Source of the DNA: Fidelibacterota bacterium | GTDB lineage: Bacteria; Fidelibacterota; UBA8477; JABMPR01 | NCBI GenBank assembly: GCA_018650795.1 | Contig: JABIFG010000234.1 | Span: 42,922 to 106,921, forward strand | DNA length: 64,000 nt | Direction of reading: 5' to 3' | Shown: positions 51,307 through 59,820 of the stretch, one piece after another | Layout of the letters: each line of letters starts with the position of its first letter | Numbering within the stretch: position 1 is the first letter of the stretch | The notes under the pieces: generated by a model | Told to the model about the DNA's origin: nothing | The model's database searches: none | The model's input: only the letters and a program-made list of their open reading frames with translations | Program-made: the position numbers and the translations under genes

Positions 51307-52428
51307 ATGAAAACCATAGTCCATTTCAGTACTTCACATTTTCCGAATGATAATAGAATCTATTATAAAGAGATAATAGGAGCAAAAAAAGCAGGTTACG
51401 ATGTATCATTTATTGTTGCTCATGACAGTGTTGATAACAAAGTAGCGGGCAGAACATATAAACTGAAAAGATCAGCTAATAAGTTTAAAAGATACATAGT
51501 GAACCAGATCATTGGAGTATATAGAATATATAAAATACGTCCGTCAATTGTACAGTTCCATGACCCTGAATTACTTTTGTCTGGCTTAGTATTGCACTAT
51601 TTGTTAAAACCTACCCATTTAATCTATGATGTACATGAGGACAATTACACAGGTTTGATGGAGCGAGGTAATCCTCAAAATTATACAAGAGTTAAACTTG
51701 CTCTCGCACATATTGTCAGGAAAGTGGAACGTGTAGCTTACAACAGAATGCATCTTGTGATTGCTGAGAAATATTATGGAAAATACTTTCCCAAGGCAAC
51801 AGCAATACTTAACTATCCAATAATCGAAAAAATATTTGAGAACGATCATACGAAAAAAACTGAATACTCTGAGTTAATCTATACAGGGAATATTTCAATC
51901 GAACGTGGTCTGAGTATTTACTGCAAGCTTGTAGAAAAAAATAAAAATATTCGCGTTCACCTCGTGGGACGAATTTCGGGTAATCTATCTATAAAATTGC
52001 ATGAGCAGTTGGGAGCTGAAGCTCACAGATTAATTATCCCCTTTAGGGATGAGTTTGTTGATCCGATTGTTCTGCAAAAATACTATCAACGTTTTTATTG
52101 GACAGCGGGGCTAGCAATTTTTCCTGAAAGTCCGCATTATTATGAGAAAGAATTGACGAAATTGTTTGAATATATGATGAATTCGATTCCAGTTATTTGC
52201 TCAAATTACCCTACATGGGAAAATATTGTGGTTAACCATTGTGCAGGTTTATCAGTAGACCCAAATAATGTTGATATGATTTCTCAGGAGATAAATCGAC
52301 TGGGAGCAAATGAGGCGTTAATAAATCAATATGGGGTCAATGGCTCCAGAGCCGTTCAAGAAAACTACAATTGGAGTGGGCAGGAAGAAGCTCTGATGAA
52401 ATTGTACGATAAGGTTATTCGACAATGA
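51307..52428 (+). CDS. Glycosyltransferase, GT4-like (GT-B fold)
   Basis: The 373-residue cytoplasmic enzyme has a GT-B outline. The N-terminal lobe begins KTIVHFSTSHFPNDNRIYYKE and the C-terminal lobe includes IYTGNISIERGL and an ESPHYYEKELTKLFEYM segment. The latter holds the acidic donor-binding region (a Glu followed by KLFEYM, as in GT4). It adds one sugar to the repeat unit; donor and acceptor cannot be read from sequence. It starts directly after wzx stops and overlaps the next transferase by four bases. Confidence 0.85.
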   Translation: MKTIVHFSTSHFPNDNRIYYKEIIGAKKAGYDVSFIVAHDSVDNKVAGRTYKLKRSANKFKRYIVNQIIGVYRIYKIRPSIVQFHDPELLLSGLVLHYLLKPTHLIYDVHEDNYTGLMERGNPQNYTRVKLALAHIVRKVERVAYNRMHLVIAEKYYGKYFPKATAILNYPIIEKIFENDHTKKTEYSELIYTGNISIERGLSIYCKLVEKNKNIRVHLVGRISGNLSIKLHEQLGAEAHRLIIPFRDEFVDPIVLQKYYQRFYWTAGLAIFPESPHYYEKELTKLFEYMMNSIPVICSNYPTWENIVVNHCAGLSVDPNNVDMISQEINRLGANEALINQYGVNGSRAVQENYNWSGQEEALMKLYDKVIRQ

Positions 52429-53591
52429 TCAATGAAATAACCTTAATTTCTCAATACTTCCCACCTGAGAATGGTGCTGCAGCTGAAAGAATGGGGTCGT
52501 TCGCTCATTACTTACATAAATATTGTGAACTTGAGATAGTTACTGCCCAACCTCTCCATATGATGTTGACAGGGAGCAAGCAACAAAGTGAATATCCTTT
52601 CAAAATTGTAAGATTACCGCACAAAAAGAAATCAAGTAAAAGCAAATATATGCGTTTAATGCATGAGATTTCTTTTGCATTAAAAGCAACAAAATATCTC
52701 TATCAAAGGGCTGGTCGATCGCTGCTACTCTTTACAACTCCTAGTCCCTTTCTAGCCTTGGTTGCGCTGTTGTTTAAAAAGTATACGAATAGGTGTTATG
52801 TCCTTGACATTCGCGACCTATACCCAGAAGTAATCGCGGATGTTGGCATTGTAAGTAAAAATAATCCAATTTACATCCTCGCTTCCAGTGTGATGAACTT
52901 GGCATACAAAAATGCCAGTCTACTTTCCTTTGTGAATAAAAAATGGTCTGATCATATGATTAATTCAAATCCGAATTCTTTATATTTACCAAACGGGATA
53001 AGCGACGAAAAAACAAGGGTGACAGGTTCTAATCAAAGAGAGAATGTGATTTTCTATTCTGGCAATTTTGGCCAGATGTATAATTTTTCACCAGTTTTAA
53101 TCATCGCTCAGAAACTGCAGCAAAGTTCCGATCCTCAATTGAAAGATGTTCGGATCGTACTGATTGGAGATGGTGTACAGGGGGACTGGATTAAGCAAGA
53201 GATCCAACAAATGAAGCTTAGAAATATCGAGATTATTGGGCCTTATACTAAATCTGAAGTTAGTGAGATTTTGAAAACAGGAAAAATAGGAATCGTCTCT
53301 TTGCAATTGGAGGCGGCATCCTTGAGGGGTGCAGTGCCCAATAAACTTTATGACTACCTCGAATGTGGACTCAGAACAATCGCCATAATCCCCGAAACAA
53401 TTAGTTCTGACATACTATCAACTGGCTTGATCACAATACATACAAATATTGATTACGATCGAATTCTAGATGACATCAAGGAAAATATTACGAATTACAA
53501 ATATCAACCCATTTCTAAAGAATTATTCCCATTCCTGTACCGAAGTTATCACTTGAAAAAGCTGAAGCGCTTAATCGAGAATATTGATTAA
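52425..53591 (+). CDS. Glycosyltransferase family 4 (WbuB-like)
   Basis: The 388-residue GT-B enzyme opens with ITLISQYFPPENGAAAERM, the glycine/alanine-rich N-terminal loop of WbuB-type transferases. IFYSGNFGQMYNF starts the donor lobe, and a late LRGAVPNKLYDYLECG matches the GT4 donor-binding segment of the WbuB group. It is the second and last obvious transferase in the locus apart from the initiating enzyme, implying a short repeat unit unless others lie elsewhere. It starts with ATG overlapping the previous stop. Confidence 0.87.
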   Translation: MINEITLISQYFPPENGAAAERMGSFAHYLHKYCELEIVTAQPLHMMLTGSKQQSEYPFKIVRLPHKKKSSKSKYMRLMHEISFALKATKYLYQRAGRSLLLFTTPSPFLALVALLFKKYTNRCYVLDIRDLYPEVIADVGIVSKNNPIYILASSVMNLAYKNASLLSFVNKKWSDHMINSNPNSLYLPNGISDEKTRVTGSNQRENVIFYSGNFGQMYNFSPVLIIAQKLQQSSDPQLKDVRIVLIGDGVQGDWIKQEIQQMKLRNIEIIGPYTKSEVSEILKTGKIGIVSLQLEAASLRGAVPNKLYDYLECGLRTIAIIPETISSDILSTGLITIHTNIDYDRILDDIKENITNYKYQPISKELFPFLYRSYHLKKLKRLIENID

Positions 53592-53605
53592 AAAGAAGTG
53601 TGTTA

Positions 53606-53640
53606 TAACTGTACCTAACTAGATACGGTTAATTACTCTT
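53606..53640 (+). terminator. Candidate terminator between convergent genes
   Basis: TAACTGTA (53606-53613) pairs with TACGGTTA (53624-53631), including one G-U pair, over a 10-base loop. A moderately T-rich stretch follows. It lies in the 71-base gap where the + strand transferase gene and the - strand methyltransferase gene converge, so it could serve either strand. Confidence 0.4.
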
Positions 53641-53662
53641 TTAATCTATTCCAAATGTGAAA

Positions 53663-54412
53663 TTATTTTCGAGGATGGCTTGCATGTATTACTACTGTCC
53701 ATGCAAGTCGATTCAAAAAGGGAATGTGAAAGAATGCTCTGTCCAGGCCTCTTAGAAAGTCATTTACGCGGGTGAATATTTTTCTGTTACGAAAGGGTAC
53801 AGCAAATAATGTAAAGAGAGAAAAGTATTCGACTTCCACATTTTGGAAATGCTTTTGAAGTAGTCTGATATCCTTCATCTTAAGTGGATGTTCATCATCT
53901 GTTCTCATCTTGGGAGTGAGCAATCGATACATGTTTATGAATGGATTGTGACCTAAGGGTTCAATGAATACTGCATGTCCCTTGGGTTTTAGGATACGCT
54001 GCAATTCCTGGAAAGAGTTATTCAGATCCAGATGGTGAATGATTCCAGTACCAGCGACCATATCAAAACTGCTATTTTCAAAATCCATCTTTTCTGCATT
54101 CATCACTAGATAGTTAGCTTCATGCTTGGTTGTTGAAATTCTTTCTTGGGCTTTCTTTATTCCAGCAGGAGAGATATCAATTCCTGTCAAGATGGCCCCA
54201 AAATTCAACCATCGCTCTGATCCACTTCCAGTTCCACATCCATATTCAAGAAGTGATTTACCTTTACAATGGGTAGCTATAATTTCGGCATAACGATCGG
54301 CAGAGTGATTGTTAATGGAATAATATTTCCGAGCATTACTTCTGGCACTGTCAGACCCTTCAAATCTTTTATCATGGAAATTTTGCTCGTTCTCTAACCG
54401 CTCTGTACTCAT
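53663..54412 (-). CDS. SAM-dependent class I methyltransferase
   Basis: The 249-residue enzyme has the class I SAM-binding order: LLEYGCGTGSGSERW (motif I), then LTGIDISPAG, MNAEKMDFENSSFDMV and GTGIIHHLDL. The substrate is unknown; within a capsule locus a sugar or lipid acceptor is plausible. The ATG at 54412 is chosen because GGAG lies seven bases before it; an upstream ATG at 54436 would include the SD in the coding part. It lies 86 bases after the Wzi gene on the same strand and is probably co-transcribed with it. Confidence 0.87.
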   Translation of the reverse strand: MSTERLENEQNFHDKRFEGSDSARSNARKYYSINNHSADRYAEIIATHCKGKSLLEYGCGTGSGSERWLNFGAILTGIDISPAGIKKAQERISTTKHEANYLVMNAEKMDFENSSFDMVAGTGIIHHLDLNNSFQELQRILKPKGHAVFIEPLGHNPFINMYRLLTPKMRTDDEHPLKMKDIRLLQKHFQNVEVEYFSLFTLFAVPFRNRKIFTRVNDFLRGLDRAFFHIPFLNRLAWTVVIHASHPRK

Positions 54413-54498
54413 TCCTTCTCTCCAGTTTTTATGCAAACAATATTGATTTTATCAAATCTTTATCCAAAGATACTCAATCTCTTCACCCAAATTGGATA

Positions 54499-56061
54499 TC
54501 ACCAGTCAATCTTCATTCCGATCTCAATAATATCATCATTAATCAAATTGGCATTTAGTGAGATTGTATTTGCCAGATAATAGTGAAGCGATATACTTGT
54601 GAATGTTGTTCGGTCTATACTACCGCTCAGGAAATGGCTGTCCTCAACTTCATCGCTAATGACCCTTTCATCATAACTGAGTAAGGCATTTGCGCCTGGG
54701 TCATCCCCTCTTTTTAGATACTTGTAATCGCCAGTAATGTAAAAATATGGATTCACCAACCATTCCAGTCTTAATAAAAATGATTCAGTGTTTGGTCCGT
54801 CTTTTAGCCCCAATAGCCGCCCTGCTGAGGTGTAGCTATTCACTGTGTTCGAATGTGAGTATGTCCAAGGTCTTGCTGCAGTATATTCAAAGTTAATGGA
54901 GGGCAGATTAGAATGAGGGTAATAGGTTGCTCCTAATTGAAAGACGAATTTATTGCCCCACCAACCGCTGAAAAGTTTCCAGAAATCCAACTCATCAAAG
55001 AACCAACTTCCGTATGTTGTTAAGCCTGTATGTACACGCCATTTAAAATCTATAGCCATGAGTTTGTTGTCAAGATCACCCTGAGTTTGCTCCTCTGCGA
55101 ACAGGAAATTTACAGGATTCAAATAACCCAATTCAAAATCACGATAGGCATATATGACCATCTCATTAAAGGCAAATTCAAAGTTAGGGTTGATATCAAA
55201 CTCGACACGGTGCGCAGAAAGGTTCCTGCGATCATTCAACGTGTCAGTTATCAGTGCGGTATTTGGACTCAAGCGAGCATGGAGAAACATGAATCGTAAG
55301 TGGCGGATTTCAGTCTTCCATTGAACCTGGGGGAGTGGATAGACATTATCTGAAAGTATAGGGGAATTTGTTTTTGAGTAACCCCAATAAATCGGCTGGC
55401 GATGAATACCAATATCGAAATCATCATGGTTGAAAATGAGTGAAGATGTGGGATATCCCCAATTGATCCATTTCATATATTCTCTGTCAAGGAGTAATCC
55501 CTCCTTGTAGGTGCTCGGTATCTCACTGAATTCATCATTTCGGGTGATTCTATGGAAATGATACTGGGTCGTAAATGCAATTGCTCCTTTAGAACCAGAT
55601 ATGTCCAGGTGGTCCGTATGGTATCCGCGGGATGTATGACCATTGTTCTGCACTCTAAAGGTCTCAGACCAGTTGATCCAGCCCTTTGAATCACCTTGTC
55701 TGTATGTCATGAAGAATGGTTTAACAGTCTGCTTGGAGGGGTGGGTGAGTCTTTTAAGCGTGGATTCACTCCAAGGGAAGGTGATGCCCTCTTTCTGAAA
55801 ATCTCGATTCAGTTCCAGTTGAAATCTATTTAACAGTTTTAAGTCCTTTGAAGAAAGATCAGCGCTGTGCTCTGCGATTTCGTCAAGCATTTCATTGATC
55901 TGGGTTAGCGTATAGGGTCGTGTGCTCCAATTTTCTGTTCTTATCAAACCTCGACTTTCGCTTCTTTCCAGAAAATGATAGACTGGATGCTCCATGATAA
56001 AAGGAACATTTTGGGCAATGAGTGCGTGAGCAATCAGCAACAGAATAAATAACTTCTTCAT
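54499..56061 (-). CDS. Capsule assembly Wzi family outer-membrane protein
   Basis: The protein has 520 residues from the ATG at 56061, giving a clean signal peptide (KKLFILLLIAHALIAQ); an ATG 33 bases upstream is also possible, and neither has an SD. The body alternates beta strands rich in Tyr and Trp, as in an outer-membrane barrel. The segment HRVEFDINPNFEFAFNEMVI, then ELGYLNPVNFL, is characteristic of the Wzi family. Wzi helps anchor capsule at the surface. It is read against the rest of the locus and diverges from the glycosylphosphotransferase gene. Confidence 0.88.
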   Translation of the reverse strand: MKKLFILLLIAHALIAQNVPFIMEHPVYHFLERSESRGLIRTENWSTRPYTLTQINEMLDEIAEHSADLSSKDLKLLNRFQLELNRDFQKEGITFPWSESTLKRLTHPSKQTVKPFFMTYRQGDSKGWINWSETFRVQNNGHTSRGYHTDHLDISGSKGAIAFTTQYHFHRITRNDEFSEIPSTYKEGLLLDREYMKWINWGYPTSSLIFNHDDFDIGIHRQPIYWGYSKTNSPILSDNVYPLPQVQWKTEIRHLRFMFLHARLSPNTALITDTLNDRRNLSAHRVEFDINPNFEFAFNEMVIYAYRDFELGYLNPVNFLFAEEQTQGDLDNKLMAIDFKWRVHTGLTTYGSWFFDELDFWKLFSGWWGNKFVFQLGATYYPHSNLPSINFEYTAARPWTYSHSNTVNSYTSAGRLLGLKDGPNTESFLLRLEWLVNPYFYITGDYKYLKRGDDPGANALLSYDERVISDEVEDSHFLSGSIDRTTFTSISLHYYLANTISLNANLINDDIIEIGMKIDW

Positions 56062-56208
56062 CGTGAAAAATAAGATAGTTTTGGGCAGATGCATGATCTA
56101 TTCAAACTATGGTGACCTTTGAATCTCAGGGTCAACGATTATATTCATTCCGTTTTTCTGCCGGGGGAATCAATCCCTCGCGCTTCGAAAGGATGTAGAT
56201 AAAAAAGT

Positions 56209-57612
56209 ATGCCCCGTTGGCTCGAAAGATTATTGCTCATTGCTTCTGACATTATCAGTATCAATCTGAGTTTTGTAGTCATCTTCCTACTCAGATTCGA
56301 ATCGGGTATGTATAACAATACCATTCAGCTGGTCTGGGCCGATATGCAATTCCCATCGGCACTGCTCTCAGTCTTTTGGATTACCCTATTTACTTTCAAT
56401 GGTTTTTACAAAATAAAGCGCACCATCTCTAGGTCAGATGAGCTCATCAATATTACCAAATACGTTTTCATGGGCATATTCCTGATCTATCTCTTGACGG
56501 TTGACCTGGACAATCCAGTCACCTTTGGAAAGAGCATCCTCATATTCTATGGTGTGACCTTGCTCGTTACGATAAGTATTGGTCGCCTACTTATTCGTTC
56601 CACCCATGTTAACCTCCTTCAAAAAGGGAAGGGTCTGGCTCAGACCCTCATTGTGGGTCTAAACCGCAGGGGTCTCATGGTTCAGGATGCCTTTTTCCCC
56701 AATCCACGCTCTGGATACAAGCCGGTTGGATTTATTCGAATGGATGGGGAGGAGGATATTGAAACCTCCTTGTTAAACATCCCCGTCGTAGGTGAGCTGA
56801 AGGATATTTCCAAAATTATCATTGAGATGAATATTGATGAAGTCATTTTAGCTCTGGAGCGCGATCATCATGACAGCACCATAGATATTATCCGTTTGTT
56901 GCAAGATCACAAAGTAGGCATTAAAACCAATCCTGATATGTTTGATGCAATTTCTGGTATAGCCAGAACGCAACAACTTCATGGCATCCCACTGATAGAC
57001 ATCATGCCTGATTATATGCCACTTTGGGAAAGAGCCGCGAAGAGATTATTTGATATTTTTGTAGCCCTGCTAGCCCTGACGATAATTTCACCCATATTAC
57101 TAATTATTGGCATCGCCATTAAATTGGATTCCAAAGGTCCTGTTCTTTTTTCCCAGGAACGCGTAGGGAAGAATGGCAAACCATTCAAGGTCATAAAATT
57201 CAGGACGATGATTCAGGATGCTGAGGTCGAAACAGGACCAGTTTGGGCTACTGAGGCTGATCCTAGAGTAACTAAAGTGGGTCGAATTCTCAGACATCTC
57301 AGGTTGGATGAAATTCCTCAGGCCATAAATATTTTACGTAATGAAATGAGTCTCGTTGGACCCAGACCTGAACGACAATTCTTTGTAGATAAGATCTCCG
57401 AACTATACCCTCTGTATCCAAGAAGACATCAGGTAAAACCAGGTATTACTGGTTGGGCTCAAGTAAAACAAGGCTACGACACAACCCTGGAAGCTTCTCG
57501 TTTAAAACTGAAATATGATCTCTTTTACCTCGAAAATATTTCGTTGAGGCTGGATTTTAAAATTATCATGTATACTGTGTATGTAATGTTTACTGGCTCT
57601 GGGAGTAGATAG
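56209..57612 (+). CDS. Undecaprenyl-phosphate sugar phosphotransferase (polyprenyl glycosylphosphotransferase)
   Basis: The 467-residue inner-membrane enzyme starts repeat-unit synthesis by loading a sugar-1-phosphate on undecaprenyl phosphate. Four or five N-terminal membrane helices precede a Rossmann-like domain (about 140-255). The catalytic C-terminus follows, from KRLFDIFVALLALTIISPIL, with KFRTM, LDEIPQAINILRNEMSLVGP and RHQVKPGITGWAQV. The layout matches the WbaP/WcaJ group, so glucose or galactose is the likely sugar. It lies 147 bases from the divergent wzi gene, with room for a two-way promoter that I cannot resolve. Confidence 0.93.
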   Translation: MPRWLERLLLIASDIISINLSFVVIFLLRFESGMYNNTIQLVWADMQFPSALLSVFWITLFTFNGFYKIKRTISRSDELINITKYVFMGIFLIYLLTVDLDNPVTFGKSILIFYGVTLLVTISIGRLLIRSTHVNLLQKGKGLAQTLIVGLNRRGLMVQDAFFPNPRSGYKPVGFIRMDGEEDIETSLLNIPVVGELKDISKIIIEMNIDEVILALERDHHDSTIDIIRLLQDHKVGIKTNPDMFDAISGIARTQQLHGIPLIDIMPDYMPLWERAAKRLFDIFVALLALTIISPILLIIGIAIKLDSKGPVLFSQERVGKNGKPFKVIKFRTMIQDAEVETGPVWATEADPRVTKVGRILRHLRLDEIPQAINILRNEMSLVGPRPERQFFVDKISELYPLYPRRHQVKPGITGWAQVKQGYDTTLEASRLKLKYDLFYLENISLRLDFKIIMYTVYVMFTGSGSR

Positions 57613-57615
57613 TTT

Positions 57616-57649
57616 GGTTAGAGGTTAGAGGTTAGAGGTTAGAGGTTAG
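57616..57649 (+). repeat. Heptamer tandem repeat (GGTTAGA), five copies
   Basis: Four perfect GGTTAGA units and a partial fifth (GGTTAG) run without interruption, starting four bases after the glycosylphosphotransferase stop. The 135-base gap before serS holds no other clear feature. Such arrays vary in copy number by slippage. Being intergenic, it would not shift a reading frame but could alter serS leader length. Confidence 0.9.
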
Positions 57650-57747
57650 CTTTCCAAGGCGAAGCACGTAACGCGAAGACGGGAAGTTAGACAGTTTTCA
57701 ATAGTCATAGATATTGTGGGATGAAAAATCAGAGTAGGATTTAGACG

Positions 57748-59022
57748 ATGTTAGATATCCAAACCATTAGAGAGAAAACGGATCTTGTCAAGCAAGGGAT
57801 TCAGAATAAGAATGTTCAGATAGACTTTGAGGCAATCTTGAAGTTGGATCAGGCACGCCGTGATGTGATCGCTGAAGTAGAGGTCCTGAAGCATGATCGA
57901 AACGTCGTATCAAAAGACGTTGCTACAAGGAAGAGAAATAAAGAAGATGCTTCTGATTTGATCAACAAAACTCGTGAGATTGGTCAACGCATCAAGGTTT
58001 TAGATGATAAGCAGCGAGAGGTTGAAGCCCAATTACATGAGCTCTTACTTCAAGTCCCCAACTTACCCCACGCGACCACCCCGGTTGGTATGGAAGCCTC
58101 TGAAAATCCTGTGGTGAAGGAGTGGGGCACCAGATATCAGCCTGATTTCAAATTGCTTACACATCTTGAGCTGGGCGATTCACTTGGCCTATTCGATTTT
58201 CCAAGGGGAACCAAAATTGCAGGACCTGGATTCCCACTGTATACGGGGCATGGCGCTAAATTAGAACGAGCCCTCATTAATTTCATGCTGGATTTTCATG
58301 TTGATAAGCATGCCTATACCGAAGTCTTGCCACCCGTTGTCAGCAATGCGAAGAGTATGAGCACGACAGGTCAGTTACCGAAATTTGAAGATGATATGTA
58401 CAAGATTCCCCAGGATGAACTTTATTTAATTCCCACAGCAGAAGTACCCGTCACAAATATCCACCAAGGTGAAATCATTCCTGAAGAAAATCTTCCCATT
58501 CGCTATTGTGCATATTCTGCCTGTTTTCGTCGCGAAGCGGGTTCTTACGGGAAAGACACACGTGGCTTTTTACGTCTCCACCAATTTAACAAGGTTGAAC
58601 TGGTTAAATTTACGCACCCCGATAACTCTTATGATGAATTAGAGAAGCTGAGACGCGATGCAGAAGATATCCTGGAAGCACTTGGCCTGGAATATCGAGT
58701 CATTGAACTAGTTACGGGAGATCTTTCGTTTGCAGCAGCTAAATGTTATGATCTGGAATTATGGGCACCTGGAGAAGCTCGCTGGCTGGAAGTCTCGAGT
58801 TGTTCTAATTTTGAAGATTTTCAGGCCAGGCGAGGAGCCATCAGATATAAACCCGGGGCTGGGGGTAAGGTACAGCTCCTGCATACCTTAAACGGGTCAG
58901 GGGTGGCCACTCCACGTCTATTAGTTGCGCTTTTGGAAACCTATCAGCAGGCAGATGGAAGTGTACTCCTCCCCGATGTCCTGGGACCATATATGGGCTC
59001 AGCTGGTTTACATTTAAAATAA
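57748..59022 (+). CDS. serS: Serine--tRNA ligase
   Basis: The 424-residue class II synthetase charges tRNA-Ser. The long N-terminal coiled-coil arm (about 28-105) is evident, followed by motif 2 (FRREAGSYGKDTRGFLRLHQF) and motif 3 (LNGSGVATPRLLVALLE). TAEVPVTN and EVSSCSNFEDFQARR complete the serine site. The length is normal. It lies four bases before plsC. Confidence 0.97.
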   Translation: MLDIQTIREKTDLVKQGIQNKNVQIDFEAILKLDQARRDVIAEVEVLKHDRNVVSKDVATRKRNKEDASDLINKTREIGQRIKVLDDKQREVEAQLHELLLQVPNLPHATTPVGMEASENPVVKEWGTRYQPDFKLLTHLELGDSLGLFDFPRGTKIAGPGFPLYTGHGAKLERALINFMLDFHVDKHAYTEVLPPVVSNAKSMSTTGQLPKFEDDMYKIPQDELYLIPTAEVPVTNIHQGEIIPEENLPIRYCAYSACFRREAGSYGKDTRGFLRLHQFNKVELVKFTHPDNSYDELEKLRRDAEDILEALGLEYRVIELVTGDLSFAAAKCYDLELWAPGEARWLEVSSCSNFEDFQARRGAIRYKPGAGGKVQLLHTLNGSGVATPRLLVALLETYQQADGSVLLPDVLGPYMGSAGLHLK

Positions 59023-59026
59023 CAAT

Positions 59027-59743
59027 ATGCTCCACTATTTTCTGATAATTGGCACCGTTTCGCTCTGGACGGCTGTGTGGATCCCAGTGACGATCCTGGG
59101 AAAACTCATTGACAAAACAGGTCGACTTTCTCACAAGTTGGGTCGAAGATGGGCCTGGGGAGTTTTGAAAATCTCCAGCGTCAAGGTTGAGATTGAAGGC
59201 CTCGAGCATATCGATGAGAAAAGCCAATATATCTTTATCAGTAACCATACTTCAGCTTTCGATATCCCGGCTATTTATTGGGGCATCAAGAACAAAAATG
59301 GTATGCTGGCGAAAAAACAACTCCAGTATGTGCCCTTCTTTGGATGGGCAATGTGGGCAGCTGGTCACTTCTTCGTGGACAGGAAAGACCATCGGGCGGC
59401 ACTGGCAGTCATGGAACAGGTTGCTGTTCAGATGTCAGCGAATAAAGGTCATTCCCTGGTCATTTTTGTCGAAGGTACCCGAAGTATGGATGGACAACTT
59501 CAACGATTTAAAAAGGGTGCCTTTGTACTTTCGCTGGATACTGGTATTCCCATTGTCCCTATCATCATTAACGGAGCTCGTAAAGCCAAGAGTAAAAAGC
59601 AACGTCGCATATCTGCCACGACCATCAAATTGACTATTTTACCTCCTATGGATCCAGGGGCATACAACACAGAGACAAGACAACAATATCTTGATGATGC
59701 CAGAGCTCTCTTTGTCAAACACTACATCCCACCCCAAATTTAG
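59027..59743 (+). CDS. plsC: 1-Acyl-sn-glycerol-3-phosphate acyltransferase
   Basis: This 238-residue membrane-associated acyltransferase makes phosphatidic acid. The catalytic HX4D motif is His74-Thr-Ser-Ala-Phe-Asp79 and the glycerol-phosphate site is FVEGTRS. IPIVPIIINGA is the fourth family block. An N-terminal hydrophobic helix anchors it. It begins four bases after serS stops, without an SD. Confidence 0.94.
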   Translation: MLHYFLIIGTVSLWTAVWIPVTILGKLIDKTGRLSHKLGRRWAWGVLKISSVKVEIEGLEHIDEKSQYIFISNHTSAFDIPAIYWGIKNKNGMLAKKQLQYVPFFGWAMWAAGHFFVDRKDHRAALAVMEQVAVQMSANKGHSLVIFVEGTRSMDGQLQRFKKGAFVLSLDTGIPIVPIIINGARKAKSKKQRRISATTIKLTILPPMDPGAYNTETRQQYLDDARALFVKHYIPPQI

Positions 59744-59764
59744 TCAACTTTCTTGACTACAGAT

Positions 59765-59789
59765 TATGCTTCCTCAAGGGGAAGGCATA
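59765..59789 (+). other. Stem-loop between plsC and the DUF2851 gene
   Basis: TATGCTTCC (59765-59773) pairs with GGAAGGCATA (59780-59789) with a single bulged G and a six-base loop. A second small stem (TAGCT/AGCTA) follows at once. There is no T-run. It may be an RNA-processing or leader structure in a 77-base gap. Confidence 0.35.
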
Positions 59790-59820
59790 GCTTAAATTCA
59801 GCTAAACAAGGAAAATTTGG

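Noticed and set aside
53663..56061. Recent mobile-element insertion bringing in the - strand pair
   Set aside because: No transposase, terminal inverted repeat or target duplication is visible, and Wzi belongs functionally in the locus.
57616..57649. GGTTAGA array as a CRISPR array or telomere-like end
   Set aside because: There are no spacers and no cas genes, and the sequence continues normally into serS. It is a simple tandem repeat.
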